From: CAMAXB01 sp041746615
GTDB taxonomy: Bacteria > Verrucomicrobiota > Verrucomicrobiia > Opitutales > Opitutaceae
DNA: 10,243 bases
Assembly: GCA_041746615.1 (NCBI GenBank)
Contig: JBGTGS010000146.1
Span: 1 to 10,243 of the forward strand
Direction of reading: 5' to 3'
Shown here: piece after piece, positions 5,460 to 10,243 of the stretch
Position numbering within the stretch: position 1 is the stretch's first letter
Layout: each line of letters begins with the position of its first letter
The notes under the pieces: generated by a model
What the model saw: the letters and a program-made list of their open reading frames with translations, nothing else
Databases searched by the model: none
Told to the model about the DNA's origin: nothing
Position numbers and translations under genes: made by a program

Positions 5460-6953
5460 ATGCCCTTCCTCGAAAGCTTCCGCGCCGCCCGCTGGATCCG
5501 CACCCTCAACCTGGTCCTCCAGGCCCTGCTGTTCCTCACCCTCTTCGGCGGGCTCAACTACCTGGCCCTGCACTATGCCTGGCGGTACGATCTCACCGAG
5601 CACCGCCGCCACTCCCTCTCGCCGGAAACCCTCTCCTACCTCGCCACGCTCAACCAGCCGGTGCGGATTTACGTCACCATCCCCTCCGACGACGGCGAGC
5701 GCACCACCGCCCAGGCCTTCCGCGACATCAACGGCCTCCTGCGCGAGTACATCTATGCCACCGAAATGTCCGACACCGGCCGCATCACGGTGCAGCAACT
5801 CGACGTCAACATGCAGCGGCGCGAGGCCGAGCGGCTCGGCATCGACCGGGCCGACATCGTGCTTGTGACCAGCGGGGACAAGCGCCGGATCGTACCCATC
5901 GAGGACTTCTATGAGATCAGGGACCGTCGCAAGCAGGCCTTCCAGGGCGAACGCATGCTCACCGCCGCCATTCTCGACGTCTCCAGCCTCGAGAGGAAAA
6001 AAATATACTTTCTCGCGGGACACGGGGAAATGAGCCCGGCGGATGTGGACGGGGTCCGCGGGCTGTCGTCCCTCACCGCCGAGTTGCGCCTGCGCAATTT
6101 CGAAGTGGGGGTGGTCGACCTGTTGCAGAACCGCCGCGTGCCCGAGGATGCAGACCTGCTGATCGCCGCGGGACCACGGGGTCCCTATGATCCCTTCGTG
6201 GTGGAATTGCTGCGTGAGTATCTCGCCGTCGGGGCAGGCCGCCTGATTTTACTGCTGGCACCCACCCAGCACAACGAACTCGATGCCCTCCTCTTCGACT
6301 GGGGCATCCGGGCCAACGACGATGTGGTGGTCGTGGATGACGACAGCGATCATGTCACCCAGGGCGGCGACCTGCGGGTGTCCGCCTTTACGGAGCATCC
6401 GATCACGCGGACCCTGCTCAACTACGGCACGCCCCTCATCATCGGCCACTCCCGCATTGCCACCCAGGATCCCGGCCGGGCACTCGACGGAAGCCTCACC
6501 GTCACGGTGCTCGCCGCCAGCTCACCGACCGCTTGGGGCGAGACCAACTACCGTGCGGGCTACGCGGAGTACAACGCGGGCATCGACATCAAGGGGCAGC
6601 CGAACATCGAGCCGCTGGACCGGCTCGGATTGATCACCGCATCCGAACGGGTGACTCCGCCGAAGGATCTTCCGTTCAGCGTGCGCGGTGGCCGTCTGGT
6701 CGTCTTCGGCAATGCCGATATCGCCTCCAACAACCGCATCGGCATTGTGGGCAACCAGACCATCATCCTGAACGCCGTAAACTGGTGCCTCGACCGCGAC
6801 ACCCAGCTCAACATCCCCGCCCGACCCATCGAACGCTTCCAGTTGTCCCTCAGTGAACAGGAACTGCTTCGCCTGCGCTACAGCCTCCTGCTGGTCCTCC
6901 CCGGAGTTGCCGCCGTGCTCGGACTCCTCGTATACTGGACCCGGCGCAATTGA
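5460..6953 (+). CDS. GldG-like ABC transporter auxiliary protein
   Basis: This 497-residue protein has a membrane helix near each end (about 16-38 and 473-493) and a large central domain expected outside the cytoplasmic membrane. Family hallmarks are the segment YDLTEHRRHSLSPET (43-57) just after the first helix, a first strand-rich unit with PVRIYVTIP (67-75), and IYFLAGHGE (182-190), matching the usual FLTGHGE pattern. After that come ADLLIAAGPRGPYD (231-244) and a C-terminal RLVVFGNADIASN (412-424). This order matches ABC_transp_aux/GldG proteins encoded beside ABC-2 permeases. Many homologues fall within a similar length range. The protein probably forms a complex with the permease and acts on or guides whatever the complex exports, but no enzymatic activity is established. 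No Shine-Dalgarno sequence precedes ATG 5460; coupling from the permease 9 bases upstream is likely. The DUF4340 gene follows after 15 bases. Confidence 0.9.
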   Translation: MPFLESFRAARWIRTLNLVLQALLFLTLFGGLNYLALHYAWRYDLTEHRRHSLSPETLSYLATLNQPVRIYVTIPSDDGERTTAQAFRDINGLLREYIYATEMSDTGRITVQQLDVNMQRREAERLGIDRADIVLVTSGDKRRIVPIEDFYEIRDRRKQAFQGERMLTAAILDVSSLERKKIYFLAGHGEMSPADVDGVRGLSSLTAELRLRNFEVGVVDLLQNRRVPEDADLLIAAGPRGPYDPFVVELLREYLAVGAGRLILLLAPTQHNELDALLFDWGIRANDDVVVVDDDSDHVTQGGDLRVSAFTEHPITRTLLNYGTPLIIGHSRIATQDPGRALDGSLTVTVLAASSPTAWGETNYRAGYAEYNAGIDIKGQPNIEPLDRLGLITASERVTPPKDLPFSVRGGRLVVFGNADIASNNRIGIVGNQTIILNAVNWCLDRDTQLNIPARPIERFQLSLSEQELLRLRYSLLLVLPGVAAVLGLLVYWTRRN

Positions 6954-6968
6954 AACCCGCCCATCCCG

Positions 6969-8966
6969 ATGCGCACCAAAGTCACCCTCCTCCTGCTTTT
7001 CCTGAACGTCGCCCTGTTTTTCTTTATTTTCCGCTTTGAGCGGGAGTGGCGCACCGAACATGCCTCCCTTGAAACCCGCCGGCGGGTGCTCGGGCCGGAA
7101 TCCGCCAACATCCAGTTCCTCGAGATCACCAGTCCGGCCATGGCAGGTGAGGTGCGGCTGGAACGCCGTGGCGAGGCCTGGCACCTGACCTCACCGCTGG
7201 AATGGCCGGCCAACCCCCACGCCGCCCTGCGCATCGTCAACGAGCTCAAGTTCCTCGAGCACGAGGCGAGCTTCAGCGTGGCCGACCTCGCCCGCAACGA
7301 TCAGTCCCTCGCCGATTACGGGTTGGAGGAGCCCCAGCTGAGCGTAAGTTTCCGGTCGGGCGACCAGACCACGGGCGCAGTCGGCACCCTCCGCATCGGC
7401 GCCGAGACCCCGGTCGGCAACCGGCTCTATGTCCTCTCACCGGATGGCAGCCGCGTCCATGTGGTCGGGCGCAGTTTGCTGGACAGCCTGCGGCTCACCC
7501 CGGAGGAACTGCGTGCCTCCACCTTTCTCACCATCCCTTATTTTGAGGTCCGCTCCCTCAGTTTGCAGACGGCCGCACCGGCCAACCTGCGCGTCCGCGT
7601 GCGCCGCGGCGAGGGCGACCGCTGGGAGATTGAAAACCCTTTCATCGCCCGGGCCAGCAAAACCTCGGTGCAACTGGCCATCAACGGCCTCAATGCCCTG
7701 GAAACCCGCACCTTCCATGGCACGGAGCGCACCCACCCCGAACTCGTCGAAAAGGCCAGGCTGGGAAACCGCGCCCTGCGCATCACCCTCGAAGGCAACA
7801 ACCGCCGGGAAACGCTCCTCCTCGGCTCCGAGATCGGGACCGTTCCCGTGCCCGGTGACCCCACCGCCACCCCGGACCTGGAGTTCTATGCCAGACTCGA
7901 GAATGAGTCAGCGGATCGCGCCCCCATCTTTTCCGTAGCCGTGCCGGCCACCCTCGTCTCCACCCTGCGCAACGCCCAGGTCGAACTGCGAGAACGCCGT
8001 ATCCTCGACTTGGAAAACCGTCTGGTGACGGCCATCACCCTGACCTCACCGACCCGGCCCGAACTATCCGAGATCACCCTGCAACGTCTTGAAACCTCGG
8101 CCACCGGTGCCGGGGCCAACTGGCAGATCGTCCGGCGCGAACCCGGCGGCAGCCCCGCCATCTTCCCCGCTGATCGCGAGATCGTGGAACGCCTGCTCCA
8201 ATACCTGCAGTTCCTCAGCGCACGCGACTTTCTCACCGAGGCACCCAGCCGGCTCGACTTGGAGGAGTATGGACTCACCCGCCCCGAACGCGCCATCACC
8301 CTGGCCATGGCCGGTGCCGCCGGCACCCCGACCACCACGGTGACCCTCGAACTGGGCATGGGCCGGGGTGAGGATCTGGTCTATGCCAAGCTCGCCAGCC
8401 GGGACTCCGTCTATCGGGTCGATCCCGAAATTCTCCGGGCCACTCCGGTGGTCCCGCGCAGCTACCGGGAACGCCTCCTGCGCGAACTGCCCACCGGCGC
8501 ACGCATCACCGGACTTTCCCTGCGCGATGTCACCACCAACACGGTCATCTACGAACGCAAATTGGAGAGCGGGATAACCTGGACCGAGGCCCTCGCCGGA
8601 GAAACCCCGGAACGCCGCGCCGCCATCGAGGAGATCCTGCGCCGCCTCCAAACCCTGCGCGCCCGCAACTTTGCGCAGGACCAATTCCCCGAAACCATCA
8701 TGGTCGCGGGTGAATTGCGCCTCTGGAGCTATCGACTCGACACCAACCTTGCCTTCGTCAGCGCGGAAGGAGCTCAGCCAGGAATCTCCACCCTCTATCT
8801 CAGCGATCGCGTCGGAGGCGCCACCCAATATGTCGGCTCCCCCGACCTGCAGGGCGGCGTGGTCTTCGAGGCCGAATTTGCCCTGCTCGACGCCCTCTGG
8901 ACCCTGACCCAGGGCCCGCGTGATCCCGGCCCGCCTCCTCCTCCCGCCGGCACCATCGTCCAGTAA
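6969..8966 (+). CDS. Membrane-anchored DUF4340 domain protein with repeated units
   Basis: This 665-residue protein has one N-terminal membrane anchor (about 5-22) and an otherwise soluble chain, expected on the outer face of the cytoplasmic membrane. The region around LADYGLEEPQLSVSF (114-128), LRIG (141-144) and LYVL (153-156) is characteristic of DUF4340, a family commonly encoded beside GldG-type ABC systems. The pattern recurs as LEEYGLTRPERAITL (431-445), LELG (460-463) and VYAKL (471-475). Two weaker units occur near 235-362 and 553-647, giving about four units, each led by a helix like LQFLSARDF (413-421). The C-terminus ends in a run of five prolines (655-659), which usually calls for EF-P during translation. 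No catalytic motif is apparent; a scaffold or sensing role in the ABC complex is inference. ATG 6969 lacks a Shine-Dalgarno sequence. It is the last tightly spaced gene of the cluster. Confidence 0.87.
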   Translation: MRTKVTLLLLFLNVALFFFIFRFEREWRTEHASLETRRRVLGPESANIQFLEITSPAMAGEVRLERRGEAWHLTSPLEWPANPHAALRIVNELKFLEHEASFSVADLARNDQSLADYGLEEPQLSVSFRSGDQTTGAVGTLRIGAETPVGNRLYVLSPDGSRVHVVGRSLLDSLRLTPEELRASTFLTIPYFEVRSLSLQTAAPANLRVRVRRGEGDRWEIENPFIARASKTSVQLAINGLNALETRTFHGTERTHPELVEKARLGNRALRITLEGNNRRETLLLGSEIGTVPVPGDPTATPDLEFYARLENESADRAPIFSVAVPATLVSTLRNAQVELRERRILDLENRLVTAITLTSPTRPELSEITLQRLETSATGAGANWQIVRREPGGSPAIFPADREIVERLLQYLQFLSARDFLTEAPSRLDLEEYGLTRPERAITLAMAGAAGTPTTTVTLELGMGRGEDLVYAKLASRDSVYRVDPEILRATPVVPRSYRERLLRELPTGARITGLSLRDVTTNTVIYERKLESGITWTEALAGETPERRAAIEEILRRLQTLRARNFAQDQFPETIMVAGELRLWSYRLDTNLAFVSAEGAQPGISTLYLSDRVGGATQYVGSPDLQGGVVFEAEFALLDALWTLTQGPRDPGPPPPPAGTIVQ

Positions 8967-9060
8967 TCCTGAATGCCACGCTGTCGAAGGCTCGACTGAA
9001 CCCTTCCCCGCGCGTGAAAACCCCGGGCTTCAAATCCGCCACCATGGGATGCTCCCGCAC

Positions 9061-10243
9061 ATGAAACCATGGCTCACGGGCTGCTGGCAGGTGCTCCGCT
9101 TCTGCACGGACTGCGTGGGGTCTCTCGCCCTCTGGACGCTGTGGCTCGCCCTACTCATCGCGATCGGTGTGCAGCTCACCATCCTGGCCGCCCGGGAACT
9201 CGCCGTGCCCGGTTTCATCCTACGCGAAATCACCGCACGCATGGCCGCCGCCGACCTGCACGCGGAGTTCGGGCGGGCACAATTCGACCCCTCGGGTCGC
9301 CTGCTGGTTGAGAACGTGCGCATCAGCACGCCGTCAATCGGCGGGCCGCTGCTGACGGCACGCACGATCTACCTGAAACTCGACCCCTGGGCACTCCTGC
9401 TGCGCGATGTCGAGCTGACCCAGGTCAGAGCCACCGGGGTGGACTTGATCGTGCCCGCGATGTTTTCCCCCGCCGGCCGGAGCGAAGCCGTGCTGCGCGA
9501 TCTGCATGCCAGCGTGTTCATCGATCAGGAACATCGCCGGCTGATCTTTGAGGAGGTGGATGCCCGCGTCGCGAACATTGAGGTCACGGGGCGGGGTGAA
9601 CTCATCCTCCCAACCCTGCGGCCGGACCGCCCGCCCCTCGTCGCGGAATTGATCCGCCGCCATCTGCAGCTGAGCCGCCGGGCGATGGCGCATTTCCCGG
9701 AGTTGGAGTCGCTCACCTCACCCCGGTTGATCTTTGAGCTCATCCCGGACGAGAGTCACCTGGCCGTGGTTGAACTCGAACTGCTGGCCGACCGCCTCAG
9801 CCTTGAGTCCGGCCTCCCCGGCTGGACTCACGCCACCATACTGACCCAACCCCGGGTCCGCACCTCCTTCCCCCTGTCAGGAGCGGCGGGCACCCGGCTC
9901 GCGGTTGATCTCAGGGGCCGGCACCTCGACGCCGCAGAAGTTGGCGGCCTGCACCAACCACATCTTCACCTGGAAGGCAGCGTTGAACCCGCCCTGACCG
10001 GCTATGCCCTGGACCGGATCCAACTGGGCGCGAGCCAGATCACCGCACACGGTTTCGTGATCGAATCCGCACATCTGGAGGCACGACCCGGGCCACTTTT
10101 CCCCGATACATCTTGGGGGATCGCCGCCCGGATTGACGGCACCGCCTGGACCGCCACCGGCGAGATGGACCTGTCCACCCGCGCCGGGAGCGTGGCCATC
10201 GGCGGGGCCCTGCCGCACACGCTGCTGACCCGGATCGCGGCGC
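9061..10243 (+). CDS. Membrane-anchored AsmA/TamB-like envelope protein, N-terminal part (runs off the window)
   Basis: The frame is open from ATG 9061 to the window end (394 complete codons), so the C-terminus is missing. A single membrane helix at about 20-44 is followed by a long strand-rich chain. The segment LLVENVRISTP (81-91) then GPLLTARTIYLKLDPWALLL (95-114) is the sort of pattern seen near the N-terminus of AsmA and TamB-class proteins. There, an anchored chain of strands forms a groove thought to carry lipids between membranes. Two sequences near 250-360 also have strand-rich, glycine-spaced character. Membership is suggested by pattern only. The gene lies 94 bases after the DUF4340 gene, so it may be co-transcribed or have its own start. 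ATG 9049 is an in-frame alternative adding four residues; neither has a clear ribosome-binding site. Three cysteines near the N-terminus (8, 15, 18) precede the helix but form no lipobox. Confidence 0.62.
   Translation, partial: MKPWLTGCWQVLRFCTDCVGSLALWTLWLALLIAIGVQLTILAARELAVPGFILREITARMAAADLHAEFGRAQFDPSGRLLVENVRISTPSIGGPLLTARTIYLKLDPWALLLRDVELTQVRATGVDLIVPAMFSPAGRSEAVLRDLHASVFIDQEHRRLIFEEVDARVANIEVTGRGELILPTLRPDRPPLVAELIRRHLQLSRRAMAHFPELESLTSPRLIFELIPDESHLAVVELELLADRLSLESGLPGWTHATILTQPRVRTSFPLSGAAGTRLAVDLRGRHLDAAEVGGLHQPHLHLEGSVEPALTGYALDRIQLGASQITAHGFVIESAHLEARPGPLFPDTSWGIAARIDGTAWTATGEMDLSTRAGSVAIGGALPHTLLTRIAA

Noticed and set aside
4671..6023. Long open frame of 450 codons on the minus strand, opposite the permease and GldG-like genes
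   Set aside because: It overlaps two well-supported genes, its translation is an unstructured Gly/Glu/Asp/Val-rich sequence with no domain, and long antisense frames are expected in GC-rich DNA.
8983..8996. Stem GTCGA/TCGAC with a 4-base loop after the DUF4340 gene, as a terminator or member of a dispersed repeat
   Set aside because: The stem is only five pairs with no T-run on either strand, and one copy cannot show a repeat family. It vaguely recalls TGTCGAAGG-type intergenic repeats of other bacteria, but the match is too loose.

Overview
The window is GC-rich, densely packed bacterial chromosome, with almost all genes on the + strand. The gene mix and the appearance of several proteins fit a Verrucomicrobiota bacterium, most likely of the Opitutales. 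These include a secreted proline-rich protein with a 'LPR-VVVEG-RPPVF' core, a NadC with an enlarged N-terminal region, and a GldA/GldF/GldG-like ABC cluster with a DUF4340 protein. The taxonomic call rests on recalled family resemblance, not on a search. I see no RNA genes, mobile elements, CRISPR arrays or phage genes.

Layout. Positions 1-438 are the 3' end of proA (proline synthesis). A short leader (439-505) holds an unusually strong Shine-Dalgarno sequence followed by a 10-codon open frame. It leads into a gene for a secreted protein of unknown function (506-1156). A small uncharacterised cytoplasmic protein is encoded on the minus strand (1221-1499). It is divergent from a coupled pair, nadC (1619-2581) and birA (2578-3564), whose stop and start codons overlap. 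These two make an NAD precursor and attach biotin to biotin-dependent enzymes.

From 3659 to 8966 lies a tight four-gene transport cluster: ABC ATPase, six-helix ABC-2 permease, a GldG-like membrane-anchored auxiliary protein and a DUF4340 membrane-anchored protein. Intergenic gaps are 9-19 bases. A perfect TATAAT box within an inverted repeat sits just upstream, in the 94-base gap after birA, so the cluster may have its own promoter. The ATPase and permease should form an ABC-2 type exporter or mechanochemical complex. The two large anchored proteins should project to the outer side of the cytoplasmic membrane and work with it. The substrate is not known.

The last gene (9061 to beyond the window end) encodes an N-terminally anchored protein resembling the AsmA/TamB class of envelope proteins. 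With the ABC cluster upstream, 3659 onward can be read as a cell-envelope module.

The most interesting points are the apparent four-unit internal repeat of the DUF4340 protein, the ABC-GldG-DUF4340-AsmA-like arrangement, the promoter and inverted repeat at 3563-3635, and the strong ribosome-binding site with a mini-ORF at 448-497.
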